64,000 nt of DNA. Origin: Buttiauxella agrestis ATCC 33320. GTDB lineage: Bacteria; Pseudomonadota; Gammaproteobacteria; Enterobacterales; Enterobacteriaceae. Shown piece after piece: positions 1 to 8,559 of this stretch. A program made the position numbers and the translations under genes. Numbering within the stretch: the stretch's first letter is position 1; every line of letters begins with the position of its first letter. The stretch covers positions 1,798,001 through 1,862,000 of the forward strand of contig JALKFA010000001.1 of the NCBI GenBank assembly GCA_024169445.1. The letters are read 5' to 3'. The notes beneath the pieces are model-generated. The model ran no database searches. It saw nothing but the letters and a program-made list of their open reading frames with translations, and had not been told where the DNA came from.

Positions 1-1685
1 GCAACGCTGACGTTAAACTCGGTGATTTGCTGATCCATGAAGGATCGGCCAAGCATGCGCAGAAGTTTGCCGCCAAAGTGTTTAACGCGGATAAAACTTA
101 CTTCGTGCTAAACGGTACCTCGGCGGCCAATAAAGTCGTCACTAATGCGCTGCTGACCCGTGGCGATCTGGTTCTGTTTGACCGCAACAACCATAAATCA
201 AACCATCATGGTGCATTGATTCAGGCCGGAGCGACTCCGGTTTATCTCGAGGCTGCTCGTAATCCATTTGGGTTTATCGGCGGTATCGATGCGCACTGTT
301 TTGATGAAAAGTATCTGCGTGAGTTGATCGCCGAAGTTGCGCCAGCTCGCGCACAAGAAAAGCGTCCGTTCCGCCTGGCGGTGATCCAACTCGGGACTTA
401 CGATGGCACCGTCTATAACGCGCGCCAGGTGGTGGATAACATCGGCCACCTTTGTGATTACATTTTGTTTGATTCAGCATGGGTCGGTTATGAGCAATTC
501 ATCCCGATGATGGCGGACTGCTCGCCGCTGCTGTTGGATCTTAACGAAAACGATCCGGGGATCTTTGTGACGCAATCGGTGCATAAGCAGCAGGCCGGTT
601 TCTCGCAGACTTCGCAGATCCACAAAAAAGATAACCATTTACGTGGGCAAGCACGATTCTGCCCGCATAAGCGGCTGAATAACGCGTTTATGTTGCATGC
701 TTCAACCAGCCCGTTTTATCCGCTGTTTGCCGCACTTGATGTGAACGCGAAAATTCACGAAGGGGAGAGCGGACGCCGTCTATGGGCCGAGTGCGTGGTG
801 CAGGGTATTGAAGCGCGCAAAGCGATCATCGCCCATTGTAAGATGATCAAACCGTTTATCCCACCGGTGGTGGCGGGCAAACCGTGGCAGGATCATCCCA
901 CTACGGCAATCGCGCAGGAGCGCCGTTTCTTCAGTTTTGAGCCGGGTGAGAAGTGGCATGGTTTTGAAGGTTATGCGCAGGATGAATACTTCGTTGATCC
1001 TTGCAAGTTGTTGCTGACGACGCCGGGTATCGATCCACAAACCGGGCAATACACTGAATTTGGTGTACCTGCGGCGATCCTCGCAAACTATCTGCGTGAA
1101 AACGGGATTGTCCCTGAGAAATCGGATCTTAATTCGATTCTGTTCTTGCTGACGCCTGCTGAAAGCACTGAGAAGCTGGCGCATCTGGTGGCGATGCTGG
1201 CGCGGTTTGAGCAGCATATCGAAGACGATACGCCGCTGGTGGATGTTTTACCGACGATCTATCAGAAATATTCCCAACGCTACAGAGGTTATACGCTGCG
1301 CCAGTTGTGCCAGGAAATGCACGATCTTTACGTCAGCTTTGCGGTGAAGGATCTGCAAAAAGCGATGTTCCGCAAAGCCAGCTTGCCTGCAGTTGCTATG
1401 AATCCACAGGATGCCAACAGCGAGTTTATTCGCGGTAATGTGGAACTGGTGCGTTTAAGCGAATCAGAAGGGCGCATTGCGGCGGAAGGTGCGTTGCCGT
1501 ATCCGCCGGGCGTGTTGTGTGTCGTGCCGGGCGAAGTCTGGGGCAGTGCCGCGCTGCGTTATTTCCTCGCGCTGGAGGAAGGTGTGAATATGTTGCCGGG
1601 CTTCTCGCCAGAATTGCAGGGTGTGTATAGCGAAACAGATGCGGATGGGATCAAGCGTTTGTACGGCTACATGATAAAAGCCTAA
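1..1685 (+). CDS. speC: Ornithine decarboxylase, constitutive type, 5'-truncated by window edge
   Basis: PLP-dependent decarboxylase that converts ornithine to putrescine in the cytoplasm, the first step of polyamine synthesis. The frame is open from base 3, and about 560 C-terminal residues are present. The family is about 710 residues long, so the N-terminal wing domain and the first part of the PLP domain lie outside the window. The PLP lysine is in the motif SVHKQQAGFSQTSQIHKKD (Lys codon at 584-586). The large fold-type-I domain and the Orn/Lys/Arg decarboxylase C-terminal domain follow, ending PGFSPELQGVY...GYMIKA. SpeC rather than inducible SpeF is inferred from the convergent neighbour nupG, the E. 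coli arrangement, and from the absence of a potE-like gene downstream. Confidence 0.93.
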   Translation, partial: NADVKLGDLLIHEGSAKHAQKFAAKVFNADKTYFVLNGTSAANKVVTNALLTRGDLVLFDRNNHKSNHHGALIQAGATPVYLEAARNPFGFIGGIDAHCFDEKYLRELIAEVAPARAQEKRPFRLAVIQLGTYDGTVYNARQVVDNIGHLCDYILFDSAWVGYEQFIPMMADCSPLLLDLNENDPGIFVTQSVHKQQAGFSQTSQIHKKDNHLRGQARFCPHKRLNNAFMLHASTSPFYPLFAALDVNAKIHEGESGRRLWAECVVQGIEARKAIIAHCKMIKPFIPPVVAGKPWQDHPTTAIAQERRFFSFEPGEKWHGFEGYAQDEYFVDPCKLLLTTPGIDPQTGQYTEFGVPAAILANYLRENGIVPEKSDLNSILFLLTPAESTEKLAHLVAMLARFEQHIEDDTPLVDVLPTIYQKYSQRYRGYTLRQLCQEMHDLYVSFAVKDLQKAMFRKASLPAVAMNPQDANSEFIRGNVELVRLSESEGRIAAEGALPYPPGVLCVVPGEVWGSAALRYFLALEEGVNMLPGFSPELQGVYSETDADGIKRLYGYMIKA

Positions 1686-1708
1686 AAACGCTCCCCTTTT
1701 CAGCTTTT

Positions 1709-1785
1709 GTAGGGGGGATAAGCGCTAGCGTCATCCACCAATTTACATTAGTGGTGTCGGATGACGCTGCGCTTATCCGACCTAC
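1709..1785. repeat. REP pair (BIME-like) between speC and nupG
   Basis: Two inverted REP-like units lie between convergent genes. The left unit reads GTAGG...GATAAGCGCTAGCGTCATCC. The right unit carries its reverse complement, GGATGACGCTGCGCTTATCC, followed by GACCTAC. Together they form a long imperfect hairpin. A close relative lies at 7828-7891. REP units in this position usually stabilise 3' ends or bind gyrase or IHF; no specific role can be read here. Confidence 0.8.
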
Positions 1786-1821
1786 GAAAAAAGATTTGCC
1801 AGTAGTTTTAGGCGTTATCAA

Positions 1822-3075
1822 TCAGGCAACTGGCTGGATAGCCGCAGGCGTTCTGACGTGTTTATATTTGAACAGTGCGACGAAGGCGAAGGCCAGTACC
1901 AGTGAATATCCGGCGAAAATTAGCCATACGCTTTGCCAGTCAGTAATGCCAGCCGTCGTGTAGTTTTCCACCACTTTCCCGCTGACAATCCCGCCCAAAA
2001 TGCAACCAAAGCCGTTGGTCATCATCAGGAACATGCCCTGTGCGCTGGCACGAATTTCTGGTTTCACTTCTTGCTCAACGAATACCGAACCGGAAATGTT
2101 GAAGAAGTCAAAGGCGCAACCGTAGACGATCATCGACATTACCAGCAGCATGGTGCCCATCGGCGTTGGGTCGCCAAAGGCAAACAGACCAAAGCGCAGC
2201 ATCCACGCCACAATACTGATAAGCATCACGTTCTTGATGCCGTAACGCAGCAGGAAGAACGGAATCGTCAGGATAAATACGGTTTCAGAAATCTGCGAAA
2301 TAGACATCAGCACTGACGCGTGTTCAACAATAAAGCTGCTGGCGAACAGCGGGTTTTGATCGAAGCTGTGCAGGAAGGTGTTGCCAAACATATTGGTAAT
2401 TTGTAACTCGGCACCTAACAGCATAGAGAAGATAAAGAAAATCGCCATGCGCTTGTTTTTGAATAAAGCGAAGGCATCCAGCCCTAACATGGAAGTCCAG
2501 CTTTGGTTTTTTTGCGCGTTGGCGACCGGAATATGTGGCAGTGTCAGGGTGAACAAGGCTAAAACCACTGACAGTGTGGCACCGATATAAAGCTGCATGT
2601 GGCTCAATTCGAAGCCTGAGAAGCTCACGCCCCACATGGCGAAGATAAAGCCAATGGTTCCCCAGATACGAATTGGCGGGAAGTCAGTGACAATATTCAT
2701 TCCCGCTGATTGCAGGCGATAGTAAGAGATGGTGTTCACCAGGCCAAGCGTTGGCATATAGGCCAGTGAGTTCAGCAGAATCACCACGAACATCGCACTC
2801 GGTGAGGTGACCTGGGCTGCGAAATACAGTGTGACGGCGCCAACCAGATGACAGGCAGCGTAGAGCCAGCGCGCACTAATCCATTTGTCCGCAATAATAC
2901 CCAGTAGCGTTGGCATAAATACCGCAGCAATCCCTAATGAACTGTATACCGCGCCGATGGCCGCGCCATCAAACTTGAGGGTGACGAACATGTATGAGCC
3001 GAGTGTAGTCAGCCAGCTACCCCACAAGCAGAACTGCAGAAACGAAAGTACTTTAAGCTGCAGCTTAAGGTTCAT
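1822..3075 (-). CDS. nupG: Nucleoside:H+ symporter NupG
   Basis: Inner-membrane major facilitator of the nucleoside:H+ symporter family, importing purine and pyrimidine nucleosides. It has 417 residues (E. coli NupG 418) with about 12 hydrophobic segments from residue 5 (LKVLSFLQFCLWGSWLTTLG) to about 400. The start MNLKLQLK is chosen because AGGA lies upstream of it and the homologue begins there; an in-frame ATG 39 bases earlier lies inside the operator region. It is convergent with speC. The upstream region holds DeoR-like, CytR-like and CRP-like sites, matching the known nucleoside induction and catabolite control of nupG in E. coli. Confidence 0.96.
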   Translation of the reverse strand: MNLKLQLKVLSFLQFCLWGSWLTTLGSYMFVTLKFDGAAIGAVYSSLGIAAVFMPTLLGIIADKWISARWLYAACHLVGAVTLYFAAQVTSPSAMFVVILLNSLAYMPTLGLVNTISYYRLQSAGMNIVTDFPPIRIWGTIGFIFAMWGVSFSGFELSHMQLYIGATLSVVLALFTLTLPHIPVANAQKNQSWTSMLGLDAFALFKNKRMAIFFIFSMLLGAELQITNMFGNTFLHSFDQNPLFASSFIVEHASVLMSISQISETVFILTIPFFLLRYGIKNVMLISIVAWMLRFGLFAFGDPTPMGTMLLVMSMIVYGCAFDFFNISGSVFVEQEVKPEIRASAQGMFLMMTNGFGCILGGIVSGKVVENYTTAGITDWQSVWLIFAGYSLVLAFAFVALFKYKHVRTPAAIQPVA

Positions 3076-3106
3076 GGAAATTTCCTCACAGGATTTAACT
3101 ATCGAA

Positions 3107-3152
3107 TGTTGCATTTCTCACATATCTGTTTCGATATGTTGTAATCGTAACA
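3107..3152 (-). promoter_or_regulatory. nupG control region: CytR/CRP-like and DeoR-like operators
   Basis: TGTTGTAATCGTAACA at 3137-3152 matches 12 of 16 positions of the palindromic DeoR operator (TGTTAGAATTCTAACA). GTTGCATT at 3108-3115 is an exact CytR octamer. On the minus strand TGTGAGAAATGCAACA (3107-3122) has one perfect CRP half-site (TGTGA) and a poor second half, overlapping the CytR box. E. coli nupG is known to be under DeoR, CytR and CRP. The sites are assigned by pattern only. Confidence 0.65.
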
Positions 3153-3278
3153 TTAGCAGGGCTGCGGAGTAATTTTTGGTACATTCAGCAAATAAATGAA
3201 AACATCTTCAAGTTACATTCGAAAATAGTGACCGAGGCTACATTTTTTGCTGAATGAGGCAGGTAAAGCGCGGGCAAT

Positions 3279-3320
3279 GTTGTCTCTCCTGGCATCAAAA
3301 TGAATGACAGGAGAGACAAC
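3279..3320. repeat. Perfect 13-bp inverted repeat downstream of mltC
   Basis: GTTGTCTCTCCTG and CAGGAGAGACAAC face each other across a 16-base spacer, just past the mltC stop codon. No run of T follows on the mltC strand, so it is not a classic intrinsic terminator. It could be a 3' stabilising hairpin or part of the nupG upstream region. Confidence 0.6.
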
Positions 3321-3330
3321 AAACAGAGGA

Positions 3331-4407
3331 TTAACGCCGACGATAGCTCTTCTGTGCGGTGTTCACTTTTTTCAGATAATTACGAGATTCCGCAGACGGG
3401 TGGCGTGTTGTCAGGGTTTGATAGATATCACCTGGAGCCATACTATTGATAATATTGAACGCGCGGTTCTTATCGTTGTTGAACACGCGCAGCACGCTGC
3501 CCGCACCGCCGTTATATGCGGTGATGACGGCATAACGGCGCGAGGTTGGGTTATCAATTCCGCTCAAATAGCTGTCTTGCAGAATCGCCAAATAAGCCGT
3601 GCCGGTATCGATATTGCTTTCCGGGTCAAACAAGAAGCTGCGGCTTGGTTTGCCCCATTTCCCTTGCGATTTGAAGACATCAACCCCGGCGCTGTGCTGC
3701 ACAACCTGCATCAGGCCCAGTGCATCAGCGTGGCTCACGGCATACGGGTTAAAGCTCGATTCGGTTTGCATGATTGCCAGGATCAGGGATTCATCGACGC
3801 CATATTTCTTCGACGCTTTGCGTACCATGCCAATGTATTTATGCGCACGTTTATCAAGGTGGTTTGGTACCAGGTTGATGGTCACGCTATAAACAATTTT
3901 CAGCCCGGTACTGCGGCTTTTCATGCGTGTTTGCAGCAGGTAATCAGCAAACTTAGAGGCGCGGCCTTCCCAGCGAATCGGCTGGCCGGTGTTATCAACT
4001 ACCTGGCCATACAGGAACGGTTCTTTGGAGATAACCACATCGTTGGCATCGGAATAAAGGTCGATTGAACCCGGGTCGTCGCCCATCAGTAACGTGTTGA
4101 TGATCGCCTGACGTAAGTGCGCAGCAGGTTCAGTGCCGGCAATGGTTTCGATGGTAATCGTACCTTCGTCAAAGTTGATGTGGCTACGGGTCAGGTATTG
4201 GTCGGTATATTTCACGTAGTCTTTAGGACCCGCAATCAACACTTCCTTGATGCCCCAGATATTTTCAATGTTATGAGCGAATTGCCCCATCAAAATATCG
4301 AAACCATTGGTGTCTTTAACAAAAGCCTCGTTATAGGAGTCTTCTTTTTTGCTCGAACATGAGATGAGCAAGGGGACAACCAGAGCTAGCGCGAGAAATT
4401 TTTTCAT
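3331..4407 (-). CDS. mltC: Membrane-bound lytic murein transglycosylase C
   Basis: Outer-membrane lipoprotein that cleaves the MurNAc-GlcNAc bond of peptidoglycan, producing 1,6-anhydro ends. It has 358 residues (E. coli 359). The lipoprotein signal is [17 protein letters not shown] with lipobox LISC, so Cys17 is the lipidation site. The N-terminal MltC domain is followed by an SLT domain from about residue 190; the catalytic Glu is in [19 protein letters not shown], followed by GLMQV. An ATG 36 bases upstream was rejected because it would bury the signal peptide. It follows yggX in a leftward mutY-yggX-mltC group. Confidence 0.96.
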   Translation of the reverse strand: MKKFLALALVVPLLISCSSKKEDSYNEAFVKDTNGFDILMGQFAHNIENIWGIKEVLIAGPKDYVKYTDQYLTRSHINFDEGTITIETIAGTEPAAHLRQAIINTLLMGDDPGSIDLYSDANDVVISKEPFLYGQVVDNTGQPIRWEGRASKFADYLLQTRMKSRSTGLKIVYSVTINLVPNHLDKRAHKYIGMVRKASKKYGVDESLILAIMQTESSFNPYAVSHADALGLMQVVQHSAGVDVFKSQGKWGKPSRSFLFDPESNIDTGTAYLAILQDSYLSGIDNPTSRRYAVITAYNGGAGSVLRVFNNDKNRAFNIINSMAPGDIYQTLTTRHPSAESRNYLKKVNTAQKSYRRR

Positions 4408-4466
4408 CGTTCCGTGTATGCGTGTGCTTGTTGGAGTTTGCATGAGGGGCGATGGCCCCTGTATTT

Positions 4467-4742
4467 TTATTTTTCTGGCGGCGTGTAGCCTTCGATGTGG
4501 ACTTCTTTGCCTTCGAACAGGAAGTTGACCATTTCAGCTTCCAGCTCTTTGCGGTGTTCTGGATTCATCATGCTCATTTTGCGTTCATTGATAAGCATGG
4601 TTTGTTTGGTCTGCCACAAAGCCCATGCTTCTTTAGAGATCTCGTTATAGATACGTTTGCCGAGTTCACCTGGATACAACTGGAAATCCTGGCCTTCCGC
4701 GTCACGTTGTAGGTAAGTACAAAAAATAGTTCTGCTCATCAT
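4467..4742 (-). CDS. yggX: YggX, Fe(II)-trafficking / oxidative damage protection protein
   Basis: Small cytoplasmic protein of 91 residues, the usual family length. It begins [20 protein letters not shown] and has the conserved Cys7. In enterics it protects Fe-S clusters against oxidative damage and is linked to iron trafficking. Its ATG overlaps the mutY stop (TAATG type), so the two are translationally coupled. This fits a role in protecting or servicing the Fe-S enzyme MutY, although that link is inferred. Family assignment is clear from length and near-complete identity to the enteric protein. Confidence 0.95.
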   Translation of the reverse strand: MMSRTIFCTYLQRDAEGQDFQLYPGELGKRIYNEISKEAWALWQTKQTMLINERKMSMMNPEHRKELEAEMVNFLFEGKEVHIEGYTPPEK

Positions 4743-5827
4743 TATTCCTCTTCAACAGCTCGTGCGGGTTTAAGTACCACCGGCTCGGCGTGTAATTGCT
4801 GTAATAAACGCTCTACAGGGGCGGCCAGTCCTACGGACGGTGGCTGCGCTAAGTTATACCAGAGAGCGGTTCCTTCATCCATGCACCCATTAAACGAAAG
4901 CACCGGCAGCCACATCGGGACAATGTCCAAATGGAAGTGGCTGAATGTATGGCGGAAGGCGTTTAATTGCGTGAGATTATCTGCGGGAATATTGCGTTGT
5001 GCTAGCCAGTCGTACAGCTCTTCTTCGCTCGCAAATTGTGGGAAGCAGTACAAACCGCCCCATAATCCAACAGCAGGGCGCTGGGAAAGCAGGATGCTTT
5101 GTTGATGCTGCATCATCAGGAAATAGCCAGTGCGCTCAGGTATCGTCACCTTCGGTTTTTTGCCTGGATAGTTCGCCCAACTGTTATTGGCATAAGCGAC
5201 ACAAATATTATTCACCGGACAAAGTTCGCACTTGGGTTTCGAACGCGTGCAAACCATCGCGCCAAGATCCATCATCGCCTGGTTAAATTGGCTAACGCCT
5301 TGCGCGGGTGTGACTTGTTCGCTGATGTCCCAGAGTTTCTTCTCAACATCTTTTTTACCCGGCCAGCCAGAAACCGCATAACAACGTGCCAGCACGCGTT
5401 TTACGTTGCCATCAAGAATCGGGAAATGTTTGCCCAGCGATAGAGAGAGGATTGCACCTGCGGTGGAACGGCCCACACCGGGTAGCGCTGAAACCTCTTC
5501 AAAGGTTTCCGGGAACACGCCATTGTGAAGATTAGCCACCATTTGTGCTGCTTTATGCAGATTTCTGGCGCGAGCGTAATAACCGAGGCCAGTCCAAAGA
5601 TGTAGCACTTCATCAAGTGGCGCATTAGCAAGATCGGTGACGGTCGGGAAGCGTTCCATAAAGCGCTCAAAGTAAGGAATGACGGTGGTAACTTGCGTTT
5701 GTTGCAACATTACCTCCGACAGCCATACTTTATATGGCGTTTTTTCGAGTTGCCATGGCAGGGTTTTGCGCCCGTACTTTTGGTACCAGTCGAGAACCTG
5801 GTTGGCGAATTGCGGCGCTTGTATCAT
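4742..5827 (-). CDS. mutY: Adenine DNA glycosylase MutY
   Basis: Base-excision repair enzyme that removes adenine mispaired with 8-oxoguanine. Features in order: the [12 protein letters not shown] helix with the catalytic Glu, the HhH motif [13 protein letters not shown], the catalytic Asp in [12 protein letters not shown], and the Fe-S loop C-X6-C-X2-C-X5-C ([17 protein letters not shown]). A C-terminal NUDIX-like domain recognises 8-oxoG (about residues 230-345). Length is 361 residues against about 350 in E. coli, the excess being a tail ending RAVEEE. The start [10 protein letters not shown] is taken from homology; the longer frame to 5959 has an N-terminus unlike the family. Divergent from trmB across 152 bases. 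Confidence 0.96.
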   Translation of the reverse strand: MIQAPQFANQVLDWYQKYGRKTLPWQLEKTPYKVWLSEVMLQQTQVTTVIPYFERFMERFPTVTDLANAPLDEVLHLWTGLGYYARARNLHKAAQMVANLHNGVFPETFEEVSALPGVGRSTAGAILSLSLGKHFPILDGNVKRVLARCYAVSGWPGKKDVEKKLWDISEQVTPAQGVSQFNQAMMDLGAMVCTRSKPKCELCPVNNICVAYANNSWANYPGKKPKVTIPERTGYFLMMQHQQSILLSQRPAVGLWGGLYCFPQFASEEELYDWLAQRNIPADNLTQLNAFRHTFSHFHLDIVPMWLPVLSFNGCMDEGTALWYNLAQPPSVGLAAPVERLLQQLHAEPVVLKPARAVEEE

Positions 5828-5979
5828 TGTTGCCTGGCATCCGATAAATGTGTGATTTAGGGGGCTGATTCCAGCACAGACGGCTCCGTGCTGTAAACCG
5901 GAACTTTCTGGTGCTTGCTTCTCATCATTAACTTTGGATAATGCCCGTTTCCCGAACACTAACTCAAAGCCTGAACACC

Positions 5980-6699
5980 ATGAAAAATGACGTCATCTCA
6001 CCGGAATTTAATGAAGAAGGCCGCGCGATGCGCCGGATTCGTAGTTTTGTGCGCCGCCAGGGTCGCCTGACTAAAGGGCAGGAGTACGCACTGGAAAACT
6101 ATTGGCCGGTGATGGGCGTTGAATATCAAGACGCGCCTGTCGATTTTGCCGAGCTGTTTGGCCGCGAAGCACCAGTGACGCTGGAAATTGGTTTTGGCAT
6201 GGGTACGTCGCTGGTGGCAATGGCAAAGGCTAATCCACAGCAGAACTTTTTAGGCATTGAAGTGCACTCGCCAGGCGTCGGTGCATGCCTCGCGACAGCT
6301 CATGAAGAGGGCGTTGAGAACCTGCGCGTGATGTGTCACGACGCGGTTGAAGTGCTGCAAAAAATGGTTCCTGACAATTCTTTATCCATGGTTCAGCTCT
6401 TTTTCCCTGATCCGTGGCACAAAGCACGTCATAATAAGCGCCGTATCGTTCAAGTGCCGTTTGCCGAGCTGGTAAAAAGCAAACTGAAATTGGGGGGTGT
6501 GTTCCATATGGCAACCGACTGGGAACCTTATGCAGAACACATGCTCGAAGTGATGTCCTCTATCGATGGTTATCAAAACCAGTCAGAGAGTAACGACTAC
6601 GTACCGCGCCCGGATTCACGTCCGGTGACCAAATTTGAACAACGTGGCCATCGTCTTGGTCATGGCGTATGGGACTTAATGTTCGAGAGGGTAAAGTAA
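5980..6699 (+). CDS. trmB: tRNA (guanine-N7)-methyltransferase TrmB
   Basis: SAM-dependent enzyme that makes m7G46 in the tRNA variable loop. It has 239 residues, equal to E. coli TrmB. SAM motif I is [15 protein letters not shown] at about residue 70; the family signatures [18 protein letters not shown] and a C-terminal [15 protein letters not shown] follow. The start [10 protein letters not shown] matches the family; the in-frame ATG 39 bases earlier adds residues with no family match. The ribosome-binding site is weak. The stop overlaps the yggL start by one base (TAATG), so the two are coupled. Confidence 0.96.
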   Translation: MKNDVISPEFNEEGRAMRRIRSFVRRQGRLTKGQEYALENYWPVMGVEYQDAPVDFAELFGREAPVTLEIGFGMGTSLVAMAKANPQQNFLGIEVHSPGVGACLATAHEEGVENLRVMCHDAVEVLQKMVPDNSLSMVQLFFPDPWHKARHNKRRIVQVPFAELVKSKLKLGGVFHMATDWEPYAEHMLEVMSSIDGYQNQSESNDYVPRPDSRPVTKFEQRGHRLGHGVWDLMFERVK

Positions 6700-7025
6700 T
6701 GGCAATTAATCGTAGCCGTCGTTTGCGTAAGAAAATGCACATCGACGAATTCCAGGAACTAGGGTTCTCTGTTGCATGGCGTTTCCCGGAAGGCACCTCC
6801 GAAGAACAAATTGATAAAATCGTTGATGCGTTTATTGACGAAGTTATTGATAAAAATGGTTTGGCTTTTGATGGCGGCGGCCACCTTTCCTGGGAAGGCT
6901 TAATCTGCCTGCAGGAAATCGGCAAATGCACCGAAGAGCATCAGGCTCTGGTGCGCAAATGGCTTGAAGATCACAAAGCAGAAGACGTTCGCACCAGCGA
7001 GCTGTTTGATGTTTGGTGGGATTGA
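6699..7025 (+). CDS. yggL: YggL family 50S ribosome-associated protein (DUF469)
   Basis: Cytoplasmic protein of 108 residues, the same as E. coli YggL. It has a basic N-terminus ([20 protein letters not shown]) and an acidic C-terminus ending ELFDVWWD. The family has been reported to bind the large ribosomal subunit; its precise role is not established. The start at the trmB stop is preferred over an in-frame ATG inside trmB. An intrinsic terminator follows. Confidence 0.94.
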   Translation: MAINRSRRLRKKMHIDEFQELGFSVAWRFPEGTSEEQIDKIVDAFIDEVIDKNGLAFDGGGHLSWEGLICLQEIGKCTEEHQALVRKWLEDHKAEDVRTSELFDVWWD

Positions 7026-7041
7026 TATTTGCAGAATAATT

Positions 7042-7068
7042 AGGTCGGTGAAAACCGGCCTTTTTTTT
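7042..7068 (+). terminator. Intrinsic terminator after trmB-yggL
   Basis: A GGTCGGT/ACCGGCC stem with a GAAA loop is followed by eight T residues, 17 bases past the yggL stop. Confidence 0.88.
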
Positions 7069-7097
7069 CTTAAATTTTTAGAAGTTCAGGAGTCACT

Positions 7098-7814
7098 ATG
7101 ATTCGTAAGGCACTGATGGGCGTTTTGCTGCTCACCGCGATGCAGGCGCAGGCCGACTATAAATGTAGCGTCACTCCTCGCGATGACGTGGTCATCAACC
7201 CGCAATCAGTCCAGGTTGTTGGTGAGAATGGAAATCTGGTTATTGCCCCAGACGGTAGCCTGCAATTCAACGGCAAGCCACAGACTTTAAATGCAACGCA
7301 GCGCCAATTGGCGGTGAATTATCAGCAAGCGTTGCGTACAGACCTGCCATGGATCAATAACGGTGCTTTGGCTCGTGTAGAAAAAGGCCGTGTCGCGCTG
7401 GATAAAATCATCGCTAAAGAAGTGGGTGAGAGCAGCAATATGCGTGGCCGCCTGACTAAACTCGACGCGCAACTCAAAGAGCAGATGAACCGTATTATCG
7501 AGACTCGTCAGGACGGTTTAACCTTCCATTACAAAGCGATTGACCAGGTTCGAGCCGATGGGCAACAGCTGGTAAACCAGGCGATGGGCGGCATCTTGCA
7601 AGACAGCATCAACGAGATGGGTGCGAAAGCCGTTCTGAAAGGTGGCGGTAACCCGCTGCAAGGCGTGCTGGGTAGCCTTGGTGGCTTACAGACTTCCATT
7701 CAGAATGAGTGGAAAAATCAGGAAAAAGATTTCGAGCAATTTGGCCGCGATGTGTGCAGCAAAGTGGTGACGCTGGAAGGGCAGCGCAAAGGGCTGGTCG
7801 AAACATTAAAGTAA
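7098..7814 (+). CDS. yggN: YggN family periplasmic protein (DUF2884)
   Basis: Protein of 238 residues (E. coli YggN 239) with a clear Sec signal peptide, MIRKALMGVLLLTAMQAQA, cleaved before DYKC. The body is mostly helical and charged. A Gly-rich stretch with GGGNPLQGVLGSLGGLQ lies near residue 190, and a late Cys (DVCSKV) may pair with the Cys near the mature N-terminus. The function is unknown in the family. AGGAG lies a few bases before the start. It is the last gene of the speC-side block; in E. coli the next gene is ansB, but here the leu operon follows. Confidence 0.92.
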   Translation: MIRKALMGVLLLTAMQAQADYKCSVTPRDDVVINPQSVQVVGENGNLVIAPDGSLQFNGKPQTLNATQRQLAVNYQQALRTDLPWINNGALARVEKGRVALDKIIAKEVGESSNMRGRLTKLDAQLKEQMNRIIETRQDGLTFHYKAIDQVRADGQQLVNQAMGGILQDSINEMGAKAVLKGGGNPLQGVLGSLGGLQTSIQNEWKNQEKDFEQFGRDVCSKVVTLEGQRKGLVETLK

Positions 7815-7827
7815 TGTTTTAGCCGTT

Positions 7828-7891
7828 GTAGGGTGGATAAGCGAAGCGTCATCCACCGTTTGTCGGGTGACGCTGCGCTTACCCGACCTAC
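7828..7891. repeat. REP pair (BIME-like) at the yggN|leuD junction
   Basis: Inverted REP-like units: GTAGGGTGGATAAGCGAAGC with GTCATCC after it, then GGGTGACGCTGCGCTTACCC with GACCTAC after it, separated by a short loop. It is of the same family as 1709-1785. Apart from the leuD-side hairpin, it is the only structured sequence in the 128 bases between yggN and leuD. Confidence 0.8.
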
Positions 7892-7912
7892 AAAAAAGCT
7901 GTGTCATCAGTC

Positions 7913-7939
7913 TAATGGCGGGTGAAACACCCGCCATTA
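7913..7939 (-). terminator. Hairpin at the end of the leu operon
   Basis: Perfect 12-bp stem (TAATGGCGGGTG / CACCCGCCATTA) with a 3-base loop, 3 bases beyond the leuD stop. It is strong and GC-rich but lacks a U tract on the leu strand, so termination may be partial or the hairpin may only protect the 3' end. Confidence 0.65.
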
Positions 7940-7942
7940 TTG

Positions 7943-8548
7943 TTAACGCATAAACGCCGGTTGTTTTTGCTCGTAAGCAGAAATTGAACCTTCGTGTTGC
8001 AGCGTCAGGCCAATACTATCCAGCCCTTCTAACATGCAGTGGCGGCGGAAAGTATCGATATTAAACGAGTAACTTTTCTCGCCCGCAATTACGGTTTGCG
8101 CTTGCAGATCGACGACAAACTTAATCCCCGGATTTGCCGCAACCAGTTTGAACAGCTCGTCCACTTCTTCTTCGCTCAACGTCACCGGCAGCAGCTGGTT
8201 GTTGAATGAGTTTCCGTAGAAGATATCCGCAAAACTTGGCGCGATAACCACTTTAAAACCGTAATCGGTTAAGGCCCACGGTGCGTGTTCACGCGAAGAA
8301 CCACAGCCGAAGTTTTCACGCGCCAGTAAAATTGAAGCGCCTTTAAACTCCGGGAAGTTCAGCACGAATTCCGGGTTCGGTTGTTGGCCTGCATCATCCA
8401 GAAAACGCCAGTCGTTAAACAGATGAGCGCCAAAACCGGTGCGTGTCACCTTCTGCAAAAATTGCTTAGGAATGATTGCGTCAGTATCAACATTTGCGGC
8501 ATCCAGCGGAACGACCAGGCCGGTATGTTGGATAAATTTTTCTGCCAT
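7943..8548 (-). CDS. leuD: 3-isopropylmalate dehydratase small subunit
   Basis: Small subunit of the LeuCD isomerase, which converts 2-isopropylmalate to 3-isopropylmalate in leucine synthesis. It has 201 residues, the enteric length, with the aconitase-swivel signatures [12 protein letters not shown] and [19 protein letters not shown]. It is the last gene of leuABCD, 11 bases after leuC. In E. coli setA and sgrR follow downstream; here yggN does, in the convergent sense. Confidence 0.97.
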   Translation of the reverse strand: MAEKFIQHTGLVVPLDAANVDTDAIIPKQFLQKVTRTGFGAHLFNDWRFLDDAGQQPNPEFVLNFPEFKGASILLARENFGCGSSREHAPWALTDYGFKVVIAPSFADIFYGNSFNNQLLPVTLSEEEVDELFKLVAANPGIKFVVDLQAQTVIAGEKSYSFNIDTFRRHCMLEGLDSIGLTLQHEGSISAYEQKQPAFMR

Positions 8549-8559
8549 GGTGTTTTCCC

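Noticed and set aside
3304-4068. 254-codon frame opposite mltC
   Set aside because: Complement of a well-supported lipoprotein gene; no start context or domain.
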